Source of the DNA: Verrucomicrobiaceae bacterium
GTDB taxonomy: Bacteria; Verrucomicrobiota; Verrucomicrobiia; Verrucomicrobiales; Verrucomicrobiaceae
Assembly: GCA_016713035.1 (NCBI GenBank)
Contig: JADJPW010000002.1
Coordinates: forward strand, 558,001 to 622,000
DNA: 64,000 bases
Reading direction: 5' to 3'
The notes beneath the pieces are model-generated. The model did not search any database. It was not told the DNA's origin and saw nothing but the letters and a program-made list of their open reading frames with translations. Shown piece after piece: positions 27,715-36,921 of this stretch (the stretch's first letter is position 1; the number at the start of each line of letters is the position of its first letter). The position numbers and the translations under genes are program-made.

Positions 27715-28755
27715 ATGAATCCTATCCTAAAGATGCTGCCAGAGTCCGACCCGGCGATGATTTTGAGATTTCGTGATCGCCAGTTCGCTGCGGAGCTGCT
27801 GGCGGCGGCTTTGCTGCACCTGGATTTATTTACCTGGCTAGCTCAGCATGCAGGCGCGGATGATGCGCAGATCTGCCGAGAACTAGAGCTGCATGCGCGG
27901 CCGCTGGATGTGCTCCTGACGCTGTGCCGTGCTAGCGGCTTAGTGCAGACGGATGCTGCGGGGAAAAATACCCTCACCGTGCAGGGGCGTGAGCATTTAG
28001 TCGTAGGCTCACCCTGGTATCTGGGGCCGTATTATGCGCCGATCCGTGATACACCCGCCGTGCAGGGATTCCTGCGTGTGCTGCGCACGGGGAAGCCGGC
28101 GAATTGGCAGGCGAAGTCGGATGGGAAAGACTGGCATACCTCGATGCAGGATGCGGAATTCGCGCGGAGCTTTACGGAGCTGATGAACTGCCGTGGGCTG
28201 GTCTTTGGGCAGCATTTAGCGCGGGCTCTGACGCCGCATTTAGAGGGGAGGTCGCGTGTTCTGGACGTGGGGGGAGGCTCAGGCATCTATTCCTCGACGC
28301 TGGTGGCAGCGCATGCGCATATCCAGGCGACCGTGCTGGAGCAGCCACCCGTGGATGGCATCGTGCGTGCAGAGATCACGAAGCATGGGCTAGAGGGCCG
28401 CGTGGATGTGTGCAGCGGTGATATGTTCACCATGCAGTGGCCACAGGCAGATGTGGTGTTGCTTTCGAATGTGCTGCATGACTGGGACTGGCCAGAGGCG
28501 CAGGTTTTGGTCAACCGCGCTGCCGCAGCTCTGCCCGCTGGTGGGCTGCTGGTGGTGCATGATGCCTTCATCGCAGATGACAAATGCGGCCCGCTACCAG
28601 CCGCAGAATACTCCGCCCTGCTGATGCACATCACTCAGGGGAAATGCTACTCCGCAGCGGAGTATGCAGAGATGATGCGTGCGGCAGGACTGGCTCCTGG
28701 ACACTATCAGCCCACGGTGGCGGATCGCGGATTCATGACCGCCGTAAAGCGCTGA
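27715..28755 (+). CDS. SAM-dependent O-methyltransferase (acetylserotonin OMT / plant OMT-like family)
   Basis: 346 residues. The N-terminal winged-helix dimerisation region (RFRDRQFAAELLAAALLHLDLFTWLA, then ELHARPLDVLLTLCRASGL) precedes the Rossmann methyltransferase domain with VLDVGGGSGIYSS (SAM motif I), VLLSNVLHDWDWPEAQ (the HDW motif typical of this family) and VVHDAF. Family members methylate hydroxyl groups of small aromatic or isoprenoid metabolites; the substrate cannot be deduced. It converges with the antiporter gene. Confidence 0.88.
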   Translation: MNPILKMLPESDPAMILRFRDRQFAAELLAAALLHLDLFTWLAQHAGADDAQICRELELHARPLDVLLTLCRASGLVQTDAAGKNTLTVQGREHLVVGSPWYLGPYYAPIRDTPAVQGFLRVLRTGKPANWQAKSDGKDWHTSMQDAEFARSFTELMNCRGLVFGQHLARALTPHLEGRSRVLDVGGGSGIYSSTLVAAHAHIQATVLEQPPVDGIVRAEITKHGLEGRVDVCSGDMFTMQWPQADVVLLSNVLHDWDWPEAQVLVNRAAAALPAGGLLVVHDAFIADDKCGPLPAAEYSALLMHITQGKCYSAAEYAEMMRAAGLAPGHYQPTVADRGFMTAVKR

Positions 28756-28759
28756 GCCA

Positions 28760-29854
28760 TCATGCTGGCAGTTCGAAGAAAGTGAGTCCCAGGATGGCAT
28801 AGACCGCGAGCAGCAGCACGCCTTCCATCCAGTTGGACTCACCATCTTGCGAAATGAGCGCCGTGACCGAGACGGATACACCCACAGCGACCACCTCCAT
28901 GGGGGTAAAGATGAGGTCCATCGGATTGCCGAAAGCGTAGCTGACAAAAACGAGCACCGGAGCGACAAACAGGGCCACCTGGAGACTCGATCCGACTGCG
29001 ATGTTGATGGAGAGATTCATCTTGTTCTTCAGCGCCATGAGCACCGCCGTGGAGTGCTCTGCTGCATTACCGATGATAGCGACGAGGATGACGCCGACGA
29101 AGACCTCTGTGAGGCCGAGCGTATGTGAGGCTGCCTCGACTGCGCCGACGAGAAACTCACTCATCACCGCCACCAATGCCGTCGCGACGAAGAGCACGAG
29201 CATCGACTTGCCTTTGCTCCATCCGTGCGTGCCCAGGGCCTTTTCTTCCTCCGCATTCGGCTCACCGACGTAGAGATGCGTATGGGTTTTGAGGCTGAAA
29301 AAGAGGCTAAAAATGTAAACAATGAATAGCACAACAGAGATCTCCAGACTGAGATCCAGCTCCTTCGTGTGAGCGGATGCTCCAGCGACAAAATGGAAAA
29401 CCGCAGGCAGCAGCAGGGCGATGCCAGAGAGTGCGAGCATGGTCGAGCCGATCGAGGCCGCTGTTTGATTAAAGCGCTGTGTCTTGAACTTCAGCCCCCC
29501 ACAGAGTGCGCTGAGGCCGAGAACGAGGAGGATGTTCCCGATGATGGAGCCCGTGATGGAGGCCTTCACCACGCCGTGGAGCCCTTTACTCATCGCCATG
29601 ATGGCGATGATCAGCTCGGCAGCATTGCCAAAGGTGGCATTGAGCAGGCCACCGATGCCTTCACCGAGCCGCTCTGCCAGATGCTCCGTCGCACGCCCCA
29701 TCCAGCCCGCGAGCGGAATGATGGCGATGGCTGAACAAATGAAAATAGCGACCGGACTGGCGTGGGTGAACTCCAGATACGTAGCGATGGGGACAAAGAT
29801 GAGGAACCAGTTGAGGAGGTTTTTAGCGGCAAAAAGATTTCGCATGACCGGCAT
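28760..29854 (-). CDS. Calcium/proton antiporter (CaCA superfamily, Cax type)
   Basis: 364 residues from the ATG at 29854; an upstream ATG at 29914 would add 20 polar residues and cannot be excluded. It is an inner-membrane protein of about eleven helices. The two alpha-repeat signatures of Cax exchangers are present: GGLLNATFGNAAELIIAI and GVILVAIIGNAAEHSTAV, which carry the acidic transport residues. A polar loop between the halves contains EEEKALGTHGWSKG. It exchanges cytoplasmic Ca2+ (or related cations) for protons. Confidence 0.92.
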   Translation of the reverse strand: MPVMRNLFAAKNLLNWFLIFVPIATYLEFTHASPVAIFICSAIAIIPLAGWMGRATEHLAERLGEGIGGLLNATFGNAAELIIAIMAMSKGLHGVVKASITGSIIGNILLVLGLSALCGGLKFKTQRFNQTAASIGSTMLALSGIALLLPAVFHFVAGASAHTKELDLSLEISVVLFIVYIFSLFFSLKTHTHLYVGEPNAEEEKALGTHGWSKGKSMLVLFVATALVAVMSEFLVGAVEAASHTLGLTEVFVGVILVAIIGNAAEHSTAVLMALKNKMNLSINIAVGSSLQVALFVAPVLVFVSYAFGNPMDLIFTPMEVVAVGVSVSVTALISQDGESNWMEGVLLLAVYAILGLTFFELPA

Positions 29855-30012
29855 GTTGGCGGCGGCTTGAGATAGGGTCAAGAGATTGGCACTTCTGTCT
29901 CTACTGCGTGGCACAAAATGCGGTTTTTTGGCCCAATTCAGCCCCCAGCCGAAAAGCGCCCCATTCGCTGGAATGACCTATTTATAAGCCCTCCAGGCTC
30001 AAAAGAGCTCTT

Positions 30013-30028
30013 TGGCACGGCAAGTGCA
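30013..30028 (+). promoter_or_regulatory. Sigma-54 (RpoN)-type promoter upstream of the Hsp20 genes
   Basis: TGGCACGGCAAGTGCA has the GG and GC elements exactly ten bases apart, the -24/-12 spacing of sigma-54 promoters. It is 57 bases upstream of the first Hsp20 start. No enhancer site is assigned. Confidence 0.65.
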
Positions 30029-30084
30029 CAACTAGGTCCCGGAAGTGATTCCCACTGAAAAACCCAACCCAAATCCATACGACT

Positions 30085-30522
30085 ATGAAACTCATCTGCT
30101 CCAACCCTGCCGCCTTCGCCCGTGTTTCCGACCTCAACGAGTGGTTTCGCCAGCCATACGTCAGCATGCCCGCGCTGGGGCGTTTTTGGTCAAATTTAGG
30201 CGAGGCCCTCCCCCGCTCGCAGCCAGACCGCCTCGCGGTCGATGTGCATGAGGACAAAGACGCCTACCACGCCAGCTTTGAAGTCCCCGGCATCAAGAAA
30301 GAAAACGTCAAAATCGAGCTCAATGACGGCCGACTCACCATCAGCGCAGAAAAGCGCATGAAGACCGGCGAAACCGAGAACTCACTCACCCTCAGCCGCA
30401 CCATATCGGTGCCAGAAGGCATCAACATCGACGCCATCACCGCCAAGCTCGAAGACGGCCTCCTCCGAGTGACCCTGCCGAAAGCCGAACACCGCAAACC
30501 CCGCCAGATCGAACTGAACTAA
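30085..30522 (+). CDS. Hsp20/alpha-crystallin small heat shock protein
   Basis: 145 residues with a canonical alpha-crystallin domain (about 50-140): AVDVHEDKDAYHASFEVPGIKKENVKIEL, SRTISVPEGINIDAITAKLEDGLLRVTLPK. It acts as an ATP-independent holdase that binds unfolding proteins. The first gene of a two-gene Hsp20 operon behind a sigma-54-like promoter. Confidence 0.95.
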   Translation: MKLICSNPAAFARVSDLNEWFRQPYVSMPALGRFWSNLGEALPRSQPDRLAVDVHEDKDAYHASFEVPGIKKENVKIELNDGRLTISAEKRMKTGETENSLTLSRTISVPEGINIDAITAKLEDGLLRVTLPKAEHRKPRQIELN

Positions 30523-30564
30523 CTCCCAAACCCCTCTCCACACCCACCAATCCCTTCAATCATC

Positions 30565-30948
30565 ATGAACACCACCTGTACACCCACCACCTGCACTCCC
30601 GCCTCCCCACCGAGCCACGCGGAAAATACCCGCAAACCGACCTACCAAGTCAGCGACAACGCAGAGGCTTATGAGGTCCGTGTGGAAATGCCCGGCGTGC
30701 CCAAAAGCGGCGTGAAGCTCGACTTGGAAGACGGCATCCTCTCGATCCATGGCCGACGTGCCCCCTCCGACACGGAAGGCATGAAACCCCTGCATCGCGA
30801 GCTCCTCCGACAGGACTACTTGCTCCGCCTACGCCTGAACACGCCGTTGGATGAGGATAAACTGGCCGCGAGGCTCGAAGACGGAGTCCTTTGCGTGACC
30901 CTACCACTCAAAGCCCTGTCCAAGCCCCGCACCTTCAGCGTGAACTAA
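30565..30948 (+). CDS. Second Hsp20/alpha-crystallin protein
   Basis: 127 residues. A Thr/Pro/Cys-rich N-terminus (NTTCTPTTCTPASPPS) precedes an alpha-crystallin domain (YEVRVEMPGVPKSGVKLDLEDGILSIHGRR, LEDGVLCVTLPL). Only 42 bases separate it from the first Hsp20, and the two are divergent enough to be distinct subunits rather than a recent duplication. The shared terminator follows. Confidence 0.93.
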   Translation: MNTTCTPTTCTPASPPSHAENTRKPTYQVSDNAEAYEVRVEMPGVPKSGVKLDLEDGILSIHGRRAPSDTEGMKPLHRELLRQDYLLRLRLNTPLDEDKLAARLEDGVLCVTLPLKALSKPRTFSVN

Positions 30949-30984
30949 AACCACCCGGCAGCCATCTGCCACGCCCCCCCCAGG

Positions 30985-31020
30985 ACCGCGATCTGAGCTC
31001 ACCCTCAGATCGCGGTTTTC
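30985..31020 (+). terminator. Rho-independent terminator of the Hsp20 operon
   Basis: A 13-bp stem (ACCGCGATCTGAG paired with CTCAGATCGCGGT) with a 6-base loop, followed by TTTC. Confidence 0.88.
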
Positions 31021-31088
31021 TTTCGGGCACCGCAATCGGCTGAACTTTGAGCTTGGCACATCCCAGTTGGAATCTACCTTCACCGCCC

Positions 31089-31688
31089 ATGACCAAAAAC
31101 CGACTTTTCCTGATCCTGCCGCTCTTCTTGGTGCTCGCCGCTGGCATTTTCCGCTACCTCAAGCTCGCAGGATGGGTCAGCAGTGATGTATGGACGAATT
31201 TCGCTCCGTGGATGGCTCTAGCCTTCACCGGCACGCTGGTCATTTCCCGCCGGATGCCCTTCTGGCTCACGCCAGCCTTACTCATCCTCGTCGATCTGAG
31301 TGCCCGTGGGCTACAAACCGTGCTCCACGGGGAAGCCATCGCCGTCTATGCTTGCTACGCACTCGCAGCATGGATCGCCAGTGGTCAGCGTGGGCGCTTG
31401 GGCCTGCTCGGTAGCCTCCTGGGCGTCATCGGCTGCACGTTTGGCTTCTATTTGATCACCAACACCATCTCCTGGATCGTCGATCCAGGTTATGTGAAAA
31501 ACCTCTCTGGCTGGATGCAGGCCCTGACGAGCGGCCTTCCAGGACTCCCACCCACCACCATTTTCCTCTACAAGTCCCTGCTGAGTGATCTGGCCTTCTC
31601 CTGCATGCTACTAGCCGCATACAATACGGAAGCCACACTGCGTCGTGAGAAAACCATTCCCGTGCTCGGTAGCCTCGCCGCCGCGTGA
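31089..31688 (+). CDS. Integral membrane protein, possibly DUF6580-like
   Basis: 199 residues from ATG 31089. About six hydrophobic helices are visible (LFLILPLFLVLAAGIFRYL, FAPWMALAFTGTLVIS, AIAVYACYALAAWIA, LLGSLLGVIGCTFGFYLITNTISW, and a C-terminal segment). The 'YLITNT..W' feature and overall layout resemble small PVC membrane proteins filed under DUF6580. No function is assigned. Confidence 0.68.
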   Translation: MTKNRLFLILPLFLVLAAGIFRYLKLAGWVSSDVWTNFAPWMALAFTGTLVISRRMPFWLTPALLILVDLSARGLQTVLHGEAIAVYACYALAAWIASGQRGRLGLLGSLLGVIGCTFGFYLITNTISWIVDPGYVKNLSGWMQALTSGLPGLPPTTIFLYKSLLSDLAFSCMLLAAYNTEATLRREKTIPVLGSLAAA

Positions 31689-31707
31689 TTTCTCACTGCC
31701 ACGTCGC

Positions 31708-32067
31708 ATGACCATCAATGCCCTAGCTGCGCAGGCGCCATTCACCACCAAAGACGGCAGCACCATCCGCAGCCTCCTCGACCGCACCAATGCTCCGGTA
31801 GAAAACCAGAGCCTCGCCGAAGCGAGCGTCCCAGTCGGCTCCCCAACCGCACGGCACTACCACCGGCTCAGCGAGGAATTCTATTTCATCCTAGAGGGGG
31901 CAGGCATCATGGAAATCGATGGCGAAACACGCCACATCCGCCCCGGCGACGCGATCCTCATCCCACCCGGCTCCTGGCATCAAATTACCGCCACCCAGCC
32001 CCTCCGCTTCCTCTGCTGCTGCGCTCCGCCTTACAGCCACGAGGATACGTATTTTGCCAATTTGTGA
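31708..32067 (+). CDS. Cupin-domain protein
   Basis: 119 residues from ATG 31708. The cupin fold motifs are clear: HYHRLSEEFYFILEGAGIMEIDGE (metal-binding HxH..E) and RPGDAILIPPGSWHQITA (second His). It is probably a small metal-dependent sugar isomerase or a binding protein. The stop at 32067 lies at the left boundary of the mobile element: the recombinase reading frame on the other strand reaches into it. Confidence 0.85.
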   Translation: MTINALAAQAPFTTKDGSTIRSLLDRTNAPVENQSLAEASVPVGSPTARHYHRLSEEFYFILEGAGIMEIDGETRHIRPGDAILIPPGSWHQITATQPLRFLCCCAPPYSHEDTYFANL

Positions 32068-32218
32068 TTTCTTTATAGGAGGGTAGCTGGACGAGGTTGA
32101 ACTCGATTTCGCCGTCGCCGATCTGGATCGTTCGGACCATTTGTTCGACGATCCGGCGCTTCTCGTCTTCGCTCATGGACGGCCATCGTGAGTGTAGGTC
32201 GAGCGCTTCGGAGATGAG
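31985..32218 (-). other. In-frame tail of the serine recombinase beyond an internal TAA
   Basis: Directly after the recombinase stop the same frame continues with LISEALDLHSRWPSMSEDEKRRIVEQMVRTI and GEIEFNLVQLPSYKE, which reads like the normal C-terminal end of large serine recombinases. Past about 32,070 the frame enters the antisense of the cupin gene and is no longer meaningful. The original element end is therefore probably near 32,070. Confidence 0.6.
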
Positions 32219-33535
32219 TTATTCACCGGACAGGGAGTCGATTTTCAGCACATCGATCTCGGCCTGGAGGCGGACGAGTTCGTCGTCGAGCTGCTGCCTC
32301 TGCTCGACGAGTGGGTCGTTGAACCGTTTGAAGTCTTCCGATGTCACGCTGCCATCGAGGTAGAGCCGCAGCATCCGGTCGGTGTCGCTCTTGAGCTTCG
32401 CGGATTCTCGTTGCCGTTGGGCGATCAGGGTTTCTTTCTCGCCCAGCACCTCGCCGGACTTGCTGAGGTAGCCTTGCACGTTGGCCGGGTTGACGAGGTA
32501 GCTTTTCACCTCCTCCAGGAATATCTCTTCCAGGTCGGCGCAGGCGATCTTGTTGCGGCACTTCTGGCAGGTGTATTTCGGCGTTTTCATCGGCACATAC
32601 ATCTTGTTGCCGCAGTGGCAGACCACGAAGCCGGAGAACAGGTGTGCGGGCTTTTTCGCGGGCCGCTCGCGCTTCATGTAGCGATCATCCAGGACGGCGT
32701 TGCAGCGCTCCCACAGCTCTGGTGACACAATCGCCTCAACCTCATTGAAGATGTGCTCGCCCTCTGGTTTGAGGCCCCACGTTTTGCCTTTGCCGAGGTT
32801 GCGCGTGTAGTTGCGGCGATGGATACCCTTCGCCGTCGGGTCTTTGATCTGGAAGCGCACGGCCATGTCGGACCACTGCTTGCCGAGGCGGGTGCGGTAG
32901 CCGCGTTCGTTGAGGATACGGGCCACGGTCTTCATGCGCTGGTGCTTGTCAAACAACTCGTAGCTCAGGCGTCGAATTGGGGCTTCGTCGGGGTTCACCA
33001 CGAGCTTCTTGTCCTTCCACATGTAGCCGTAGGGTGCTTTGCCGCTGAGAGGCTTGCCGAGCTTGGCGCGAACCAGAACGGAACTCTTGATGCGGTCGGT
33101 GATCTCCTCGCGCTCCCATTGCGCCATGCTGGCGACGAGGTTGTAGAACAACCTGCCTGCGGGCGAACTGGTGTCGATGCTCTCGCTGAGGGAAACCAAA
33201 TCGGCGTGGTTCTGCTGGAAGAACTCACTAAAGTCCATCAACTCTTTGGCGTTCCTCGTGAGTCGGGCGAGCTTGGAGAAAACGAGTGCTTGGATGTGGC
33301 CTCGCTTCACGTCAGCCATCATGCGCTGCGCTTCCGGGTGGTCCACGACGCTCTTGCCGCTGACTCCCGCAAGGTCATAGACCTCGACGACTTTCCAGGC
33401 TCGTGACGTGCAATACATCTCGGCACGGGCGCGGTGGTGTGCGGGGCTGTCGCCCTGCGCTTGCTCTTCGCTGGATACCCGAATCCAAATGCCGACACGC
33501 TTCGCGGATTGATCACTAATTGGCAAAGTATTCAT
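32219..33535 (-). CDS. Large serine recombinase of the mobile element
   Basis: 438 residues as read. Resolvase catalytic domain: GIWIRVSSEEQAQGDSP (catalytic Ser in the RVSSEEQ segment), ALVFSKLARLTRNAKEL and LVASMAQWEREEITDRI. A recombinase domain follows (GKAPYGYMWKDKKLVVNPDEAPIRRLSYELF), then a Cys-based zinc ribbon (VCHCGNKMY...CQKCRNKI) and a coiled coil rich in Glu/Arg. It catalyses integration/excision of the island. An in-frame TAA at 32219-32221 cuts off a family-like tail of about 50 residues; the protein may still work, since the catalytic, DNA-binding and coiled-coil parts are all before it. The next gene on the same strand is the conjugation-type ATPase. Confidence 0.88.
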   Translation of the reverse strand: MNTLPISDQSAKRVGIWIRVSSEEQAQGDSPAHHRARAEMYCTSRAWKVVEVYDLAGVSGKSVVDHPEAQRMMADVKRGHIQALVFSKLARLTRNAKELMDFSEFFQQNHADLVSLSESIDTSSPAGRLFYNLVASMAQWEREEITDRIKSSVLVRAKLGKPLSGKAPYGYMWKDKKLVVNPDEAPIRRLSYELFDKHQRMKTVARILNERGYRTRLGKQWSDMAVRFQIKDPTAKGIHRRNYTRNLGKGKTWGLKPEGEHIFNEVEAIVSPELWERCNAVLDDRYMKRERPAKKPAHLFSGFVVCHCGNKMYVPMKTPKYTCQKCRNKIACADLEEIFLEEVKSYLVNPANVQGYLSKSGEVLGEKETLIAQRQRESAKLKSDTDRMLRLYLDGSVTSEDFKRFNDPLVEQRQQLDDELVRLQAEIDVLKIDSLSGE

Positions 33536-33591
33536 CGCGCTTTGAAAATACTGCTCCGTTTTCGGTCATCAAGTAACTCCTTCTTGGTGAC

Positions 33592-36500
33592 TCACTTTTT
33601 CTTCTGGCCTGCTCTGCGCCTCACGCTGTCGGCAAGCGCCGATGCGATCTCACCCTCACGCTTCTTTAGCTCGTCGGCACTGAGCTGGACAGTGGTGCGC
33701 TTCACGGTCCATCCCTTCACTTTTCGCGGCTCGGTTTCGCTCGGGGGTGTTGGGGGCGCTTCGAGGATCAGTGATTGCAGGAGCTCCACGAAATCCGCCT
33801 TGAGGAAGCAGCGGACTTTTGGGCTGTCATCTGGAGACAGGCTGTTGCGGATCGCAGGTTCGAGCCTCGCGAGTTTCGCCGCATCAAGTGCCACCATCGC
33901 CACCGACTGTATTCCAGCGCGAAGCAGCTTCGCCACATTGCGGACTTCGTAGTCCAGTGTGTTGGTGACGCTGATCTCGCAACCGATCACTTGCTCGTTG
34001 AACTGGAGGTGCAGGTCCACGGTCTCCTGGGTTCCCGGTAGCTGTCGCTCAATCGTCGCTCGGAAGCCGAGTGACTCTGCTACGAGTTTCAGTTCGTTCT
34101 GCGCAGCACGGTGCAGGTCGCCGCCGCGTCCTAGCTCTGCCACGTCAGCACGAACTTCGGTTGGGGCGAAAGGCTTCGGGGATGGCGCTCTGGGCGGTGC
34201 TTCGAAAGCGTTGGCCGTTACAGCGACGGCATCTTCTGTGGGGGTGTTTACCACTGCGGGTTCGTCTGCAATGGGACGGGTCTTTTCCGCTTTGGGTGGT
34301 GCGGCCGCTGGCTCAAGACCTTCGTCTGTCTCAGCCTCGACCACTTCGGCTTCACTGATCGTCTGTTGCAGCAACTCGTCCAGATCGGCGATAGTCGTTC
34401 CGTAAGCCGCGCGGGAGTGCGCTGTCACCTCGTCTCGCCCTGCATAGGTCGTCTCTTCAAAGTGCTCCATCGCGGGGAGCGTGGTGAGGTTGAAATCAAG
34501 ATCGCTGCGCTCCACGCGGCAGATGGCTTCGCCGATACTGAGGTTCTGCAAGGCACGGGCGTCGAAGTGCGAGAATCCATCAGCCAGTGCTCGCGCATCT
34601 TGGTCACCTACGCGGAAAGCGATGCGGGTGCAGGCGCTGGCATCGAGTGCTCCGGTGACTTCAGGCTCAGCTTTGAGCTGGCTGAGGCTCTGGTGCGAGA
34701 GGATCAGTCCGAGGCGATACTTGCGTGCGCCGGACAGAATCTCCGCCATTGAGGGCGTAAGGAAGTTTGCGGACTCGTCCACATACAGGAAGAACGGGCG
34801 ACGCTCTTCCTCGCGCATCCGCTGACGAGCCATCGCCATCTGCTGGAACTTGGAGACAAGGAGTGTGCCGAGCAGATAAGCGTTCTCCGCGCCGATCTGG
34901 CCTTGGGGGAGCTTAGCGATGAAAATCTTCCCGCTGTCGAGGATGTCGGCGAAGTCGAGTTTATTGACACGCTGCGACACCATGCGCTTCACGGGTTTGC
35001 GTGCGAGGAACTTCTCTAGCCGAGTGACCACGGGGCCAACGGATCGCGTGCCACCAAGCTGTGGGAAGCCCTTCTTCCAGTAGAAGACGACATCGGGATC
35101 GCGCACAGTCTTCAAGAACTCGTTCCGTGTTCCGGCATCGAGCAGGAAGTTCTTCAAGTCTGCGATGGTGCCACCGCGTGAGCTTTCCAGAAATGCGAGG
35201 ATCGCGTGATGGAGCACACTCTCCATCTGCTCACCCCAGCTCGATGACTGGCGACGAAACACCGCCACAAGGTCGGACGCGATGAGGTCCTTCTCGAAGT
35301 CGCTGTGCGCCGCGAGGATGTTGAAACCGACGGATGCTTCTTCATCGGTTGGATCGACGATCACCACATCATCAAGGCGGTCGCGTGGAATGAAATCGAG
35401 CAAGCGGTCAGCGAGATCGCCGTGCGGGTCGAGCAACCCGCAGCCAAAGCCGTTCTCGATGTCCTGGCGGATGCAGTTGAAAAGGAAAGTGGTTTTGCCG
35501 TAGCCGGAGCCGACGATGATGTGCGTGTGGCGGACACGGTGATCCATGCGCAGCCAGACGGCAGCGTCCTGGCCTGAGTGCTGATTGATGCCGAGCAGCA
35601 GGTCGGCCTGCTCGGTAAGGTGTGCTGGCGCTGGGCGCGTGCTACCAGTGTCACGACGTAGCTTGGATGTGGCGACGGCACTCGTGGGCAGGTGAACGAA
35701 GCCGGTGAGTTCCTCCGCGTTCAGCATCATTCCCGCGCGTCGGCTCTGTCGGCGTAACACATCTTCCTCGTGTGCGTCGGCGGGGTATTCGTTCGCGGAC
35801 AGCGGCATCAGCTCGTTGCCACCGACTTGCGTGAACGCCCGGAGACACGAGGCCATGTTGAGGGACAGCTCGCGGGCGCGCTCCTGGTCATCGGCAAAGA
35901 CGGCGATGCGCACGACGGCGGCGAAGAGAGGCGACCGAATCTTCTCCCGTGCCTGCCGCACCAAATCGGGGCGATTGGCAAAGAACGCGCCGCCCGTGTT
36001 GTCCGTCACCGAACGCAGGATGCTTTCCGCCCAAGCGTGACGCGTCGGCTCGAAGATGACTTGAAACACTGCCAGCTCGCCGGGTGCGAGGTCGGACATC
36101 GCTGCCGCCATGCTCACGAAGATGTCACCGCGCGACTTCGCGAGCGGGATCATGAATGGCTCCGCCAGCCCAAGCTCAACGATTGCCGTTTCAGTTCCGG
36201 CCTCGCGCCACTGGTCGTGCAGGTAGCTGGCCTGTTGAACGGTCTCCGCTCCGGGGAAGTGAGCGGCAATCTGCTGGCCCAACAGTGCCGCATCGCCCTG
36301 GCCTGCGGCGAACTGTGCCACGATCTCACGCTCTGTGCCGATCAGCTCGAAAGCGATGGGTTCACGGCACGATGAGAGCGAGAGTAGCCACGACTCCATC
36401 GCGTCCTGGTTCACGCCTTTGATGTCCGGCAGGTTGATCTGAAGCTCGACAAGCTCGCCTCGCTGCTCGTAGAACGGGCCGGGTTCTTCGTCTGGCTCGT

Positions 36501-36744
36501 CCTCCGCTTTTGCTGTGGATGATTGCGGTGAAAGCATCTTGCCCACACCCTCGAACAGCCTGCTGCCGAAAGTCGCACGCCTGCCATCGTCCACCCGCTG
36601 CACACCGCGCTGCGGCAGGAAGTGACCAAAGAACGGGCGGAAAGGCGGCTCGATGGAAACAGGTGCATCGTAATGCAGCCAGCCACGCCCGCGAAGCTCC
36701 CAGCGGTAGAACTGATCGGTTAGTGCTTCGTCTAGCCAGCCCAT
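33592..36744 (-). CDS. Conjugation-type (TraD/VirD4/HerA-like) DNA-translocating ATPase with C-terminal nuclease-like domain
   Basis: About 1050 residues from ATG 36744; an ATG at 36777 would add 11 atypical residues. The ATPase core starts with THIIVGSGYGKTTFLFN (Walker A, about residue 415), followed by GLLDPHGDLADRLLDFIP, and Walker B FFLYVDESANFLTPSMAEILSGARKYRLGLILSHQS. The first 400 residues are an all-beta/alpha region of unknown role. After a Pro/Ala/Glu-rich linker, the C-terminus has TVDLHLQFNEQVIGCEISVTNTLDYEVRN, reminiscent of PD-(D/E)XK nucleases but with E-x-S where the lysine would be. It probably moves element DNA between cells; no relaxase is visible in this window. Confidence 0.8.
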   Translation of the reverse strand: MGWLDEALTDQFYRWELRGRGWLHYDAPVSIEPPFRPFFGHFLPQRGVQRVDDGRRATFGSRLFEGVGKMLSPQSSTAKAEDEPDEEPGPFYEQRGELVELQINLPDIKGVNQDAMESWLLSLSSCREPIAFELIGTEREIVAQFAAGQGDAALLGQQIAAHFPGAETVQQASYLHDQWREAGTETAIVELGLAEPFMIPLAKSRGDIFVSMAAAMSDLAPGELAVFQVIFEPTRHAWAESILRSVTDNTGGAFFANRPDLVRQAREKIRSPLFAAVVRIAVFADDQERARELSLNMASCLRAFTQVGGNELMPLSANEYPADAHEEDVLRRQSRRAGMMLNAEELTGFVHLPTSAVATSKLRRDTGSTRPAPAHLTEQADLLLGINQHSGQDAAVWLRMDHRVRHTHIIVGSGYGKTTFLFNCIRQDIENGFGCGLLDPHGDLADRLLDFIPRDRLDDVVIVDPTDEEASVGFNILAAHSDFEKDLIASDLVAVFRRQSSSWGEQMESVLHHAILAFLESSRGGTIADLKNFLLDAGTRNEFLKTVRDPDVVFYWKKGFPQLGGTRSVGPVVTRLEKFLARKPVKRMVSQRVNKLDFADILDSGKIFIAKLPQGQIGAENAYLLGTLLVSKFQQMAMARQRMREEERRPFFLYVDESANFLTPSMAEILSGARKYRLGLILSHQSLSQLKAEPEVTGALDASACTRIAFRVGDQDARALADGFSHFDARALQNLSIGEAICRVERSDLDFNLTTLPAMEHFEETTYAGRDEVTAHSRAAYGTTIADLDELLQQTISEAEVVEAETDEGLEPAAAPPKAEKTRPIADEPAVVNTPTEDAVAVTANAFEAPPRAPSPKPFAPTEVRADVAELGRGGDLHRAAQNELKLVAESLGFRATIERQLPGTQETVDLHLQFNEQVIGCEISVTNTLDYEVRNVAKLLRAGIQSVAMVALDAAKLARLEPAIRNSLSPDDSPKVRCFLKADFVELLQSLILEAPPTPPSETEPRKVKGWTVKRTTVQLSADELKKREGEIASALADSVRRRAGQKKK

Positions 36745-36921
36745 CCACACAAGTTGTCCAGCTATCGAGCAATTCAATCAAACCGTGATTTTCTCTTGCC
36801 CGCCACACGCCCCAGACATACAAAGCTTAAGAAAACCAAAGCATCTCCACCTTTTGTTGGTCACAAGAAGGTTGCGGGCAACCGCAGCCCTGCTAGCCTT
36901 TCGCCCCTTTTGTAACGTGCT

